From Gemmataceae bacterium (lineage in GTDB: Bacteria; Planctomycetota; Planctomycetia; Gemmatales; Gemmataceae), in NCBI GenBank assembly GCA_020847555.1, contig JADLBT010000471.1:1-11227 (forward strand): a stretch of DNA of 11,227 nt. The letters are read 5' to 3'. The notes below the pieces were generated by a model. It made no database searches. It was not told where the DNA came from and saw nothing but the letters and a program-made list of their open reading frames with translations. Below, one piece after another: positions 1 through 7,649 of the stretch. Position 1 is the stretch's first letter. Each line of letters begins with the position of its first letter. The translations under genes were made by a program, and so were the position numbers.

Positions 1-980
1 ACGAATTCTTCTGCATCGGCAAGAAGGGGGCCAGGCCGGCGCCCGAGCCGACCGGGCTGCTGAAGGAGGAGCCGGCGGCCAGGGGAGCGAAGGCAACGCA
101 CCTGCAGATCGTGCCCGCCGAGGTGGCACTGCACCCGGGCGAATCAGTGAGTTTCAAGGCGCGCACCTTCGACGCGAAGGGGCGGTTCCTGCGCGAGGTC
201 GAGGCGAAGTGGTCACTCCCGCCGTCCCCGCTGCCCACGGGCAAGGTGGCGCCGCCGCTGAAGGGCAAGATCGACGGCGGAACGCTCGTGGTCGTCACGG
301 GAGTGCCGAACCAGGGCGGGCTGGTGGGGGCCGAGGCCGAGGGGCTGACTGCCACAGCCCGGGTGCGCGTGGTGCCGACCCTGCCCTACGCCCAGGATTT
401 CGAGAAGGTGCCCGATGGAGCGGTGCCGGGCGGGTGGGTCAACACGGCCGGCAAGTTCGCGGTCGCCACCCTGAACGGGACCAAGGTTCTGCGCAAGGTG
501 AACAACAAGTCCAACCCGCTGTTCGCGCGCGGCAACGCCTACATCGGCCTGCCGACGCTGAAGGACTACACCATCGCGTGCGACGTGATGGGCACCAAGA
601 AGGACGACGACATGCCGGACATCGGCATCGTCGCCAATCGCTACACGCTGAACCTTCAGGGCAACGTCCAGAAGCTGCGCATCACCTCCTGGGACGCTCT
701 GCCGCGCGTGGACCGGACGATCTTCCACGCCTGGCAGCCGGGGGTATGGTATCGCCTGAAGCTGACGGTGGACGTCAAGAATGGCGAGGGCCACATCCGC
801 GGCAAGGTGTGGCCGCGCGACCAGAAGGAGCCGACCGAGTGGACCGTCGAGGTGACCGACCCGCGGCCCAACACCGAGGGCGCGCCGGCCCTGTACGCCT
901 ATGTGACCGGCATCCCCGAGGGCGGCGCCGGCACCGAGATCTACTTCGACAACGTCCGCATCACCCCGAACCAGAAGTGA
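1..980 (+). CDS. PQQ-like beta-propeller protein with Ig-like and concanavalin-like C-terminal module (5' truncated)
   Basis: The reading frame is open from base 3 with no start inside the window, so this is the last 325 residues of a longer protein. An internal GTG at 111 is in frame but has coding sequence upstream and is not the start. The first visible residues, EFFCIGKK, match the closing strand of the two downstream propeller proteins (ELYAIGKK, RVFAIGGK), so the missing part is most likely a propeller (inference). Visible residues 33-125 look like an Ig-like/bacterial-Ig domain (a VALHPGESVSF-type opening, then short beta strands). Residues 127-325 look like a jelly-roll concanavalin/LamG-like domain: they open with AQDFEKVPDG, have W- and Y-rich strands such as PGVWYRLKLTVD, and close with YFDNVRI. 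Such domains often bind carbohydrate or mediate adhesion, but no ligand can be assigned. The protein is probably exported like its paralogs, though its signal peptide lies outside the window. It is followed by a 63-bp gap with a palindrome. Confidence 0.8.
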   Translation, partial: EFFCIGKKGARPAPEPTGLLKEEPAARGAKATHLQIVPAEVALHPGESVSFKARTFDAKGRFLREVEAKWSLPPSPLPTGKVAPPLKGKIDGGTLVVVTGVPNQGGLVGAEAEGLTATARVRVVPTLPYAQDFEKVPDGAVPGGWVNTAGKFAVATLNGTKVLRKVNNKSNPLFARGNAYIGLPTLKDYTIACDVMGTKKDDDMPDIGIVANRYTLNLQGNVQKLRITSWDALPRVDRTIFHAWQPGVWYRLKLTVDVKNGEGHIRGKVWPRDQKEPTEWTVEVTDPRPNTEGAPALYAYVTGIPEGGAGTEIYFDNVRITPNQK

Positions 981-991
981 CCCCTCGCAAA

Positions 992-1015
992 GCCCACGGG
1001 TTGCAGCCCGTGGGC
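992..1015. repeat. Palindromic intergenic repeat, copy 1 (CCCACGG family)
   Basis: Inverted repeat with arms GCCCACGGG (992-1000) and CCCGTGGGC (1007-1015) around TTGCAG, a 9-bp perfect stem. A 31-base stretch starting at 989 is 27/31 identical to the one starting at 8950, and a third, more diverged copy lies at 8995-9016. There is no T-run after it, so an intrinsic terminator is unlikely. It looks like a dispersed REP-type element. It ends 28 bases upstream of the next start codon. Confidence 0.85.
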
Positions 1016-1030
1016 CTGGGAGGCGCGAAG

Positions 1031-1037
1031 GGAGGAG
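1031..1037 (+). promoter_or_regulatory. Strong ribosome binding site
   Basis: GGAGGAG lies 6 bases before the ATG at 1044. It is a near-perfect Shine-Dalgarno sequence and the strongest in the window. It fixes the start of the propeller gene at 1044 and suggests high translation even if transcription continues from upstream. Confidence 0.85.
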
Positions 1038-1043
1038 ATACAT

Positions 1044-2666
1044 ATGCAATCCTATCCGACTCTGAAGCGCTGGCTGGCGGCGGTGGTGACAGCCGTCGTG
1101 TTCGTGGGAATCGGACTCGCGAGTGCCCTCTCCGGGGGCGCGGGCGCGGAGGGCAAGGCGGCCGGCGTCAAGGCCGGGCTGGAAGAGTGGGTCATGTACG
1201 GCGGCTCGCTCAGCCGCAACATGGTCAACCCGATCGCCAAGGGCCTGCCCGAGACGTGGAACACCGGCGCCAACGGCGACAAGCCGGAGAACATCAAGTG
1301 GAAGGCGAGCCTCGGCTCGAAGGCTTACGGCGGGCCGATCGTTCACGGCGGCAAGGTCTACATCGGCACGAACAACCAGCAGCCACGCGACAAGAAGTAC
1401 ATCGACCCCAAGGGCAAGCCGATCGACCTGGGCGTGCTGATGGCGTTCGATCAGGACAACGGCAAGTTCCTCTGGCAGACCATCTTCCGCAAGCTGCCGT
1501 CCGGCCTGGTCAACGACTGGCCGCTGGAGGGGCTCTGCTCCACCCCGGTCGTCGAGGGCGACCGGATGTACTATGTCAGCAACCGCTGCGAGGTCGTCTG
1601 CTCGGACACGAGCGGCGACGTCAAGTGGAAGCTCGACATGATGGGCAAGCTCGGCGTCTTCCCGCACAACATTTCCGCCTGCTCGCCGCTGGTGGTCGGG
1701 GACGATCTGTTCGTGGTGACGGCCAACGGTGTCGATGAGGGGCACATCAACGTGCCGGCGCCGAAGGCCCCGAGCTTCATCCGCGTCAACAAGAAGACCG
1801 GCGAGGTGCTGTGGCAGGACAACCGGCCGACGAAGACCCTCCTCGAAATCCCGCGCAAGGGCGACCAGAAGGCGTTCTTCAAGCAACTCGTCAACGAGGG
1901 CAGATTGATCCAGCACGGCCAGTGGTCGAACCCGTCCTACGGGATCGTCAACGGCAAGCCGCAGGTGATCTTCCCCGGTGGTGACGGCTGGATCTACTCG
2001 TTCGATCCGAAGACCGGCAAGCTGATCTGGCGGTTCGACTGCAACCCCAAGGACTCGAAGTATGAACTTGGCGGCAAGGGGACGCGCAGCGATTTCATTG
2101 CCACGCCGGTCGTCTACGCGAACCGCGTCTACATCGCGACCGGGCAGGATCCGGAGCACGAGACGGGCGTCGGCCACCTGTGGTGCATCGACATGACGAA
2201 GGAAGGGGACGTCTCGCCGGAGGTGGTGACCGACGACACCGTCTTTCCGCCGAAGACCAGGCCGAACCCGAACTCGGCGGCGGTCTGGCACTACGGCGGG
2301 CCGGCCCCGAAGAAGGGCGGGCGCAACTACGTCTTTGGTCGGACCATGTCCACCTGCGCCATCCACGACGGACTCGTCTATGCGGCGGAACTGGGCGGCT
2401 ACCTGCACTGCCTGGACGCGAAGACGGGGCAGAAGTACTGGGAGCACGACCTGGGTGCGATGGCGTGGAGTTCGCCGTACTACGCCGACGGCAAGGTCTA
2501 CATGGGCACGGACGCCGGAATCGTCACCGTCTTCGCCCACGGCAAGCAGAAGCGGATCCTCGCCGAGAATGACGTTGGCGGCCGGGTCCGGGCGACCCCG
2601 GTGGCGATCAACGGCACGCTCTTCGTCATGACGGAGAACGAGTTGTACGCGATCGGGAAGAAGTGA
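1044..2666 (+). CDS. Exported PQQ-like (BamB-type) beta-propeller protein A
   Basis: A 540-residue protein. The start ATG is set by the GGAGGAG ribosome binding site. Residues 1-35 form a signal peptide: K8/R9, a hydrophobic stretch at about 11-29, then a small-residue region GGAGA. The mature part is built of propeller repeats that each end in a [YVL]xx[FVC]D-x-x-[ST]G-x-x-x-W strand, for example AFDQDNGKFLWQ, CSDTSGDVKWK, RVNKKTGEVLWQ, SFDPKTGKLIWR and CLDAKTGQKYWE. This is the PQQ-like/BamB repeat family, in which the fold is often a binding scaffold without any cofactor. I see no CxxCH haem site, so a quinohaemoprotein is unlikely. It is clearly paralogous to the next gene over its full length (shared blocks GDVSPE/GDVSPA, WHYGG, IHDGL, GYLHCLDAKTG, FAHG). 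It carries an extra segment of about 25 residues, rich in charged residues, just before HGQW that the paralog lacks. Role unknown; it probably acts in the periplasm or at the cell surface. Confidence 0.9.
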   Translation: MQSYPTLKRWLAAVVTAVVFVGIGLASALSGGAGAEGKAAGVKAGLEEWVMYGGSLSRNMVNPIAKGLPETWNTGANGDKPENIKWKASLGSKAYGGPIVHGGKVYIGTNNQQPRDKKYIDPKGKPIDLGVLMAFDQDNGKFLWQTIFRKLPSGLVNDWPLEGLCSTPVVEGDRMYYVSNRCEVVCSDTSGDVKWKLDMMGKLGVFPHNISACSPLVVGDDLFVVTANGVDEGHINVPAPKAPSFIRVNKKTGEVLWQDNRPTKTLLEIPRKGDQKAFFKQLVNEGRLIQHGQWSNPSYGIVNGKPQVIFPGGDGWIYSFDPKTGKLIWRFDCNPKDSKYELGGKGTRSDFIATPVVYANRVYIATGQDPEHETGVGHLWCIDMTKEGDVSPEVVTDDTVFPPKTRPNPNSAAVWHYGGPAPKKGGRNYVFGRTMSTCAIHDGLVYAAELGGYLHCLDAKTGQKYWEHDLGAMAWSSPYYADGKVYMGTDAGIVTVFAHGKQKRILAENDVGGRVRATPVAINGTLFVMTENELYAIGKK

Positions 2667-2678
2667 AAGGATCCGCTC

Positions 2679-2743
2679 ACCAGCCTGGAGCGCCCGCGCC
2701 GGGCCTCTGCAAGCGTCCGGCGCGGGCGCTTCGGGCTGGTTTT
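2679..2743. terminator. Large two-tier hairpin with short T-run; possible terminator or attenuating element
   Basis: The inner stem is 14 bp and perfect: AGCGCCCGCGCCGG (2689-2702) pairs with CCGGCGCGGGCGCT (2717-2730) across a 14-base loop. A 3x3 internal loop separates it from an outer 7-bp stem, ACCAGCC (2679-2685) with GGCTGGT (2734-2740), and the right arm runs into TTTT (2740-2743). It starts 12 bases after the stop of propeller A and ends 20 bases before the start of propeller B. The T-run is short for a strong intrinsic terminator, so partial termination, mRNA protection or a dispersed repeat are all possible. It is not the same sequence as the CCCACGG palindromes. Confidence 0.6.
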
Positions 2744-2744
2744 C

Positions 2745-2750
2745 AGGAGA
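2745..2750 (+). promoter_or_regulatory. Ribosome binding site deciding the start of propeller B
   Basis: AGGAGA ends 9 bases before the ATG at 2760 but only 3 bases before an in-frame TTG at 2754. The spacing favours ATG 2760. Confidence 0.75.
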
Positions 2751-2759
2751 ACATTGCAC

Positions 2760-4253
2760 ATGCGAACCCGTCTGCTGTCCGCCGCCGCACTCGCCGCCTG
2801 GAGCCTCGCCGCTCTCGCAAGCCTTCCCGACCTGTGCGCTCAGGGCAAGGGAAGCGCCACGGGCGACTGGCCGATGCTCGGCGGCAGCCCCGGCCGCAAT
2901 CTCGTCAGCACCACCGCCAAGGATCTGCCGACCGAGTGGAGCGTCGAGGAGGGCAAGACGAAGAACGTTCGGTGGTCGCAGGCGATCGGCAACCGCGGCT
3001 ACGGCAGCCCGGTCATCGCCGGCGGGCGGGTGTTCGTCAGCACCAACAACAAGCAGCCGCGCGACCCGAACGTCAAGGGCGCCAAAGCCGTCGTCATGTG
3101 CTTCGACGAGAAGACCGGCAAGTTCCTCTGGCAGGCGGCCCACGAGATGGCGCCGCCGCCGGTGGACCAGCAGGCCCGCGAAGACGGCATGTGCTCCACC
3201 CCGGCCGTCGAGAGCGACCGCCTCTACTTCGTTACACCCGGGGCCGTCGTCGTCTGCGCCGACGTCAAGGACGGCAAGACGGTGTGGAGCTACGATCTGA
3301 TGAAGGAGCAGAAGGTTTTCCCGTGCATCATCAACAGCTGCTCCCCCGTGGTCGCCGGCGACCTCGTCTTCGTCGTCACCGGCAACGGCATCAATGACGC
3401 GGGCGACGTGGTCGCACCGAAGGCGCCGAGTTTCGCCGCGTTCGACAAGAAGACGGGCAAGCTGAAGTGGCAGAGCAACCTGCCCGGGGCCGACATTCTC
3501 CACGGCCAGTGGGGCAGCCCCGCCTACGCCGAGGCTGGCGGCCGCAAGCAGGTCATCTTCCCCGGCGGCGACAACTACCTCTACAGCTTCGAGGCGGAGT
3601 CGGGCAAGCTGTTGTGGAAGTTCCACTGCTACCCGGGCACGGCGCCGGCGAAGGAGAACGAGCGGCAGAAGCGCAACTACCTGATCACCACCCCTGCGGT
3701 CCACGGCGACCGGGTTCACGTCGCCCTCGGCCACGCCCCGGAGACCGGCTTTGGCAGCCGCGTCGGCCATCTGTGGTGCATCGACATCACGAAGACCGGC
3801 GACGTCTCTCCCGCCCCGGGCAACCTTGACCCGAAGGCGCTGGCAAACAGGAACTCGGCGCTGGTGTGGCACTACGGCGGCGAGATCTCGCCGCGGCCGA
3901 AGCTCGGCCGCTCGGTCTACTTCGGTCCGACGCTCAGCACGCCCGCGATCCACGATGGGCTGCTGTACATGGCGGAGGAGCCGGGCTACCTGCACTGCCT
4001 CGATGCAAAGACCGGCAAGAGGCTCTGGGAGCACGACTTCAAGTGTGCCGTGTGGGGCTCGCCGCTGTGGGCGGACGGGAAGGTGTACATTGGAACCGAG
4101 GACGGCATGGTCGAGATCTTCGCTCACGGCCGCCAGAAGAAGTTGCTCGGGACGATGGACATGCTCGAGCCGATGCACGGCACGCCGGCGGTCGCCAACA
4201 ACGTGCTGTACTTCACGACCAAGACCCGGGTGTTCGCCATCGGCGGAAAGTGA
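2760..4253 (+). CDS. Exported PQQ-like (BamB-type) beta-propeller protein B
   Basis: A 497-residue protein from ATG 2760. The N-terminus MRTRLLSAAALAAWSLAALA is a classical signal peptide (arginines, an Ala/Leu core), with cleavage probably near CAQ-G at about residue 28. The cysteine there is not in a proper lipobox (PDLC), so a lipoprotein is not supported. Repeats such as CFDEKTGKFLWQ, CADVKDGKTVWS, AFDKKTGKLKWQ, SFEAESGKLLWK and CLDAKTGKRLWE give a propeller of about seven blades. It shares blade order and many blocks with protein A and is shorter mainly because it lacks the insert before HGQW. The pair is therefore an ancient tandem duplication that has diverged, not a recent copy. No PQQ ligands or haem motif were recognised. 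The next gene begins 8 bases after its stop, or overlaps it by 4 bases if that gene uses a GTG at 4250, so the two are probably co-translated. Confidence 0.9.
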   Translation: MRTRLLSAAALAAWSLAALASLPDLCAQGKGSATGDWPMLGGSPGRNLVSTTAKDLPTEWSVEEGKTKNVRWSQAIGNRGYGSPVIAGGRVFVSTNNKQPRDPNVKGAKAVVMCFDEKTGKFLWQAAHEMAPPPVDQQAREDGMCSTPAVESDRLYFVTPGAVVVCADVKDGKTVWSYDLMKEQKVFPCIINSCSPVVAGDLVFVVTGNGINDAGDVVAPKAPSFAAFDKKTGKLKWQSNLPGADILHGQWGSPAYAEAGGRKQVIFPGGDNYLYSFEAESGKLLWKFHCYPGTAPAKENERQKRNYLITTPAVHGDRVHVALGHAPETGFGSRVGHLWCIDITKTGDVSPAPGNLDPKALANRNSALVWHYGGEISPRPKLGRSVYFGPTLSTPAIHDGLLYMAEEPGYLHCLDAKTGKRLWEHDFKCAVWGSPLWADGKVYIGTEDGMVEIFAHGRQKKLLGTMDMLEPMHGTPAVANNVLYFTTKTRVFAIGGK

Positions 4254-4261
4254 AGCAGGCG

Positions 4262-5071
4262 ATGCCGGTTCAAACGCGCGATCTCTGGAGCCTGGTCAGC
4301 GGGACGCCGCAGATCGACCCTCACGACCTGGCCGAGGCGGTCGAGGCTCGGTCCGCGGAGGGGGGCGAACTGGACTACCGCACGCGCTTACTGATCCGGG
4401 ACAGTGTGGAGGCCCTGCGGGGTTACTGGGGGGAGCGGCGATTTCGCGAGTGGCTGGCCGGCTGTGCGGCCCGCGCCCGCGTCGAGGCGATCTGTGCCGA
4501 GCCGTTCGAGCGGGCGGGGTTCTCGAGCATTCGGGAGCGCCTCATGGAGAAGACCGATCCGGCGACCGTCGAACAGCTCTTTCGCGAACTCGGCAGCCGA
4601 CTCCGGCTTCCGCACCGGATCCGCCTGGCCGTGGGCGGTTCCGTCGCCTTGATCTTGCCGGGCTACCTGGCACGGGCGACTGAAGATATCGATGTGGTCG
4701 ATGAAATCCCCGCGGAGATCCGCTCCCAGCACGCCCTGCTGGACGACCTTCGGAAGCGCTACGGCCTGCTGCTCGCCCACTTCCAGTCCCATTATCTTCC
4801 GTCAGGCTGGGACAACCGCTTGCATTACCTGGATACCTTTGGGGATCTGCAGGTATATCTGGTTGACGCCCATGACGTCTTTTTGAGCAAGTTGTTCAGC
4901 AGCCGCACCAAGGATCTGGATGACATGCGGATACTGTTGCCTCAACTCGACAAGGACGCCCTGGCCCGGCGCTTCAAGGAGACAACTGCTTCCATGCTCG
5001 CCGCGGAAGGCCTGCGGAAGCGCGCGGAGCAGAATTGGTACATCCTCTACGGAGAGTCTTTACCCCAATGA
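4262..5071 (+). CDS. Nucleotidyltransferase-fold protein (DUF6036/AbiEii-like)
   Basis: A 269-residue cytosolic protein without signal peptide or membrane segment. The C-terminal half has the minimal nucleotidyltransferase signature: GGS at 125-127, then R138-A-T-E-D142-I-D144, giving the D-x-D metal-binding pair. It is followed by LVDAHDVFLSKL and RTKDLDDM (215-222), which is characteristic of DUF6036/AbiEii-like families. The N-terminal 110 residues are helical and rich in Arg and Glu, with no motif I can name. In AbiEii-type toxins the fold transfers nucleotides to tRNA or protein, but no antitoxin partner lies beside this gene, so a toxin role is not supported. ATG 4262 is chosen. An in-frame GTG at 4250, overlapping the previous stop as GTGA, is a real alternative. 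The stop overlaps the next start (ATGA). Codon choice differs by eye from the neighbours (more TTG, CAT, TAT and GAT), hinting at a separate origin. Family call fairly sure, function unknown. Confidence 0.7.
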   Translation: MPVQTRDLWSLVSGTPQIDPHDLAEAVEARSAEGGELDYRTRLLIRDSVEALRGYWGERRFREWLAGCAARARVEAICAEPFERAGFSSIRERLMEKTDPATVEQLFRELGSRLRLPHRIRLAVGGSVALILPGYLARATEDIDVVDEIPAEIRSQHALLDDLRKRYGLLLAHFQSHYLPSGWDNRLHYLDTFGDLQVYLVDAHDVFLSKLFSSRTKDLDDMRILLPQLDKDALARRFKETTASMLAAEGLRKRAEQNWYILYGESLPQ

Positions 5072-6150
5072 GCATCACCCCCCAACAGGCCCGCGAGCAA
5101 CTCGACGCCCACGTGCGCGAGATCGTCAACTGGCACTTCGACCCGGAGAAGGGCGCGCCCTTCTGGCTTGACAAGGTCAAGGAACTGGGGTTCGACCCGC
5201 GCCGCGAGGTGCAGCGGTTCGACGACCTGAAGAAGTTCGGGCTATTCGACGACGAGTGGCTGCGCGGCGGCCCGGTGCGTCGGTGGGTGCCGAAGGCTCT
5301 CCACCACAAGCCGATCTACGTCTTCGAGACCGGCGGTACGACCGGCATCCCCAAGAGCCGGGTCGTCGTCGAGGACCACTGGATCGACTACGAACTGTTC
5401 AGCGACGGCCTGCCCGACCAGTATTTCCCCAGGGGGTCGAACTGGCTGATGCTCGGCCCGTCCGGGCCGCGCCGGCTGCGCCTCGCGGTCGAGCACCTGT
5501 GCCAGCACCGCGGCGGCATCTGCTTCTGCGTCGATCTCGACCCGCGCTGGGTGATCAAGCTGATCAAGAAGGGGTGGATGGAACACCTCAAGGCGTACCA
5601 GGAGCATGTCATCGACCAGGCCATGACGGTCCTGTCGGCGAACCACGAGATCAAGTGCCTGTTCACGACCCCGAAACTCCTCGATGCGCTGGCGGCGCGG
5701 CTGGAGAAGGAGGGCTCAAGCATCAAGCAGGCGGGCATCACCGGCATCTTCTGCGGCGGGACCGAGATGACGGCCCAGTGGATCCGGTTCGCCATCGAGG
5801 AGTATCTCGGGGACGGCGTGTACATCGCGCCGACATACGGCAACACCCTCATGGGTCTGGCCGCGTCGGACATGCCGCAGCCGCCCGACTACAAGATCGC
5901 GTACTACGCGCCCCAGCCGCGCGCGGTCATCGAGGTGGTGGACCTCGACGACCCGAACAGGGTGGTCGAGTACGACCAGACCGGGCGCGTCAAGCTGACA
6001 ACGCTGACGAAGGAACTGTTCATCCCCGGCTTCCTGGAGCGCGACGAGGGCGAACGCGAGCGGCCGTCGGCGAAGTACCCGTGGGACGGCATCAGCGGCG
6101 TGCGCCCGTTCCGCGGCTTCGCGGCCAGCACGGTGGTCGGTGTTTATTGA
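5068..6150 (+). CDS. ANL-superfamily adenylate-forming enzyme, EhpF/LuxE/PaaK type
   Basis: A 360-residue cytosolic protein. The ATG at 5068 overlaps the upstream stop (ATGA), indicating translational coupling; an in-frame GTG at 5035 lies inside the upstream gene and is less likely. The ATP-binding loop T-G-G-T-T-G-I-P-K is at 88-96. CGGTE (229-233) and YGNT (257-260) correspond to the central motifs that bind the acyl-adenylate, and a D-x-T-G-R segment lies at 303-307. At 360 residues it is much shorter than acyl-CoA ligases (about 430-550) but matches EhpF and LuxE in size. EhpF is proposed to adenylate a phenazine carboxylate for reduction by EhpG. LuxE transfers its acyl group to a cysteine near its C-terminus, but here there is no cysteine in the last 130 residues, which argues against a LuxE mechanism. 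Role inferred: activation of a carboxylic acid, possibly aromatic, for the reductase encoded next. The substrate is unknown. A small PaaK-like CoA ligase remains possible. Confidence 0.75.
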   Translation: MSITPQQAREQLDAHVREIVNWHFDPEKGAPFWLDKVKELGFDPRREVQRFDDLKKFGLFDDEWLRGGPVRRWVPKALHHKPIYVFETGGTTGIPKSRVVVEDHWIDYELFSDGLPDQYFPRGSNWLMLGPSGPRRLRLAVEHLCQHRGGICFCVDLDPRWVIKLIKKGWMEHLKAYQEHVIDQAMTVLSANHEIKCLFTTPKLLDALAARLEKEGSSIKQAGITGIFCGGTEMTAQWIRFAIEEYLGDGVYIAPTYGNTLMGLAASDMPQPPDYKIAYYAPQPRAVIEVVDLDDPNRVVEYDQTGRVKLTTLTKELFIPGFLERDEGERERPSAKYPWDGISGVRPFRGFAASTVVGVY

Positions 6151-6157
6151 ATCCACC

Positions 6158-6188
6158 GAGCGACGGCGCCGCCCGGTCGGCGTTGCTC
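6158..6188. repeat. Imperfect inverted repeat between adenylase and reductase genes
   Basis: GAGCGACG (6158-6165) pairs with CGTTGCTC (6181-6188), an 8-bp stem with one G-T pair. The 15-base loop can itself pair CCG with CGG. This is weaker than the other intergenic hairpins, has no T-run, and could be partly chance in GC-rich DNA. Confidence 0.4.
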
Positions 6189-6211
6189 CTGCACCCATCC
6201 TGGAGACACCC

Positions 6212-7645
6212 ATGATCCATATTCCTGTCCTGCGCTGGGGCGAGCCGTACAAGAGCCTCGAGGTGGACCCGGTCGTCCACTTCGCGACCGGCGAGGTGCT
6301 CGCCGAGGTCGGCCGGGCCAACGCCGGCCTGGTCGAGCGCGACATGCGCCACGCCCGCCGCGCCCGCGAGGTGCTGCGCGAGATTCCCATCAGCGAACTG
6401 CTCAAGATGGTCAAGAAGGCCGCCGACTACTACGCGAAGGCGGACCTGCCGCTCGGCAACGGCACCCAGTCACCCGACCAGTTCGCCCGCATGCAGTCGG
6501 CGACGACCGGCTTGCCCGAGCACATGTGCCGGTTCAACATGGAGAAGAACCATTTCGTCCTCAACGAAATGGAGCGCATCCTCGACTGCCTGACGCGCGG
6601 CCTGGACCTGAGCATCCTGACGCGCGGCTACGGCGTGGAGGCACGCGGCGTGCCGGTTAGCTACCAGGCGCAATCGCCGGTCCTCGGCATGGTGCTGCCG
6701 AGCAACTCGCCCGGTGTCCACACCCTGTGGCTGCCGATCATCCCGTTGCAGATCGGACTGGTCCTCAAACCCGGTCCACAGGAGCCGTGGACGCCGTACC
6801 GCATGACGCAGGCGTTCATCCAGGCCGGCATCCCGAAGCAGGCCATCGCCATCTATCCGGGCCTCGGCGACATCGGCGCCGCGGTCCTGCAACACTGCCC
6901 GCGCAGCCTGATCTTCGGCGGCACCGCCACCGTCGAGCAGTACAAGGGCAACCCGCGCGTCCAGGCGCACGGCCCCGGGTTCAGCAAGATTCTCCTCGGC
7001 GACGACAAGGTCGATCAGTGGGAGAAGTACCTCGACCTGATGGTCGATAGCGTCCTCGTCAACAGCGGCCGCGGGTGCATCAACTGCTCGGGCATCTGGG
7101 TGTCGCGGCACGCCCGGGAAATCGCCCAGGCCCTCGCCGAGCGTATGGGGCCGGTCGAGCCGCTGCCGCCGGAGGATCCGAACGCGAAGCTGGCGGCGTT
7201 CACCGTCAAGGGGCAGGCCGAGGCCGTCAACAAGGACATCGACCGCGACGTGCAGGAGGCGGGTGTCGAGGATCTGACGAAGCCGTTCGGCCCGCGCTGG
7301 GTCGCGAAGGAGCGCTACGACTACCTGCGGCCGACGGTCATCCTGTGCGACTCGCCGGACCGGAACATCGCCAAGAAGGAGTACATGTTCCCGTTCGTGA
7401 CGGTGGTCGAGTGCCCGCAGGAGAAGATGCTGGAGAAGATCGGCCCGACCCTGGTCTGCACCGCCATCACGGAGGACAGGGCGCTGCAGCGGGCGCTGAC
7501 CGACGCGACGCACATCGACCGGCTGAACCTCGGGGCGCTGCCGACGATCAAGCTGAACTGGCTGCAGCCACACGAAGGCAGTATCGTGGACTTCCTGTTC
7601 CGCGCGCGGGCGTTCCAGTTCGACAAGGACATGATTCGGATCTAG
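6212..7645 (+). CDS. Aldehyde-dehydrogenase-fold acyl reductase (EhpG-like)
   Basis: A 477-residue cytosolic NAD(P)-dependent enzyme. ATG 6212 follows GGAG (6202-6205) at 6 bases; the in-frame GTG at 6140 lies inside the previous gene. Family landmarks are visible: a cofactor-binding region with an AGIPKQ-type motif, FGGTATVEQY in place of FTGS, and the nucleophile in NSGRGCINCSG, where Cys289 fits the active-site cysteine and Cys292 is a second nearby thiol. The general-base glutamate of hydrolytic aldehyde dehydrogenases (ELGG) appears replaced by His253 (HGPG), 36 residues before Cys289; the usual spacing is about 34. Loss of this base is typical of enzymes that reduce activated acyl groups rather than oxidise aldehydes. 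With an adenylate-forming enzyme directly upstream, the likely reaction is reduction of an acyl-AMP or acyl-thioester to the aldehyde, as proposed for EhpF/EhpG. The direction is inferred, not proven. Confidence 0.8.
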   Translation: MIHIPVLRWGEPYKSLEVDPVVHFATGEVLAEVGRANAGLVERDMRHARRAREVLREIPISELLKMVKKAADYYAKADLPLGNGTQSPDQFARMQSATTGLPEHMCRFNMEKNHFVLNEMERILDCLTRGLDLSILTRGYGVEARGVPVSYQAQSPVLGMVLPSNSPGVHTLWLPIIPLQIGLVLKPGPQEPWTPYRMTQAFIQAGIPKQAIAIYPGLGDIGAAVLQHCPRSLIFGGTATVEQYKGNPRVQAHGPGFSKILLGDDKVDQWEKYLDLMVDSVLVNSGRGCINCSGIWVSRHAREIAQALAERMGPVEPLPPEDPNAKLAAFTVKGQAEAVNKDIDRDVQEAGVEDLTKPFGPRWVAKERYDYLRPTVILCDSPDRNIAKKEYMFPFVTVVECPQEKMLEKIGPTLVCTAITEDRALQRALTDATHIDRLNLGALPTIKLNWLQPHEGSIVDFLFRARAFQFDKDMIRI

Positions 7646-7649
7646 GCAG

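Noticed and set aside
1031..1046. Sequence around the start of propeller A resembles the ribosome-binding and NdeI region of common expression vectors
   Set aside because: The match is partial and the flanks are natural intergenic and coding sequence. A strong Shine-Dalgarno before CATATG can arise by chance.
213..4178. Very long open frame on the minus strand (over 1300 codons) opposite the propeller genes
   Set aside because: It is antisense to three well-supported genes, is rich in Arg, Ala, Val, Leu and Asp without any recognisable domain, and spans several gene boundaries. Stop codons are rare in this frame because of the high GC content at third positions.
4262..5071. AbiE-type toxin-antitoxin system
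   Set aside because: Only the nucleotidyltransferase-like partner is seen. Neither neighbour resembles an AbiEi-type antitoxin, and the gene is coupled to a metabolic gene instead.
5068..7645. LuxE-LuxC fatty acid reductase of a bioluminescence operon
   Set aside because: No luxA or luxB gene is present, the adenylase lacks the C-terminal acyl-accepting cysteine of LuxE, and the reductase has standard aldehyde-dehydrogenase motifs rather than clear LuxC ones.
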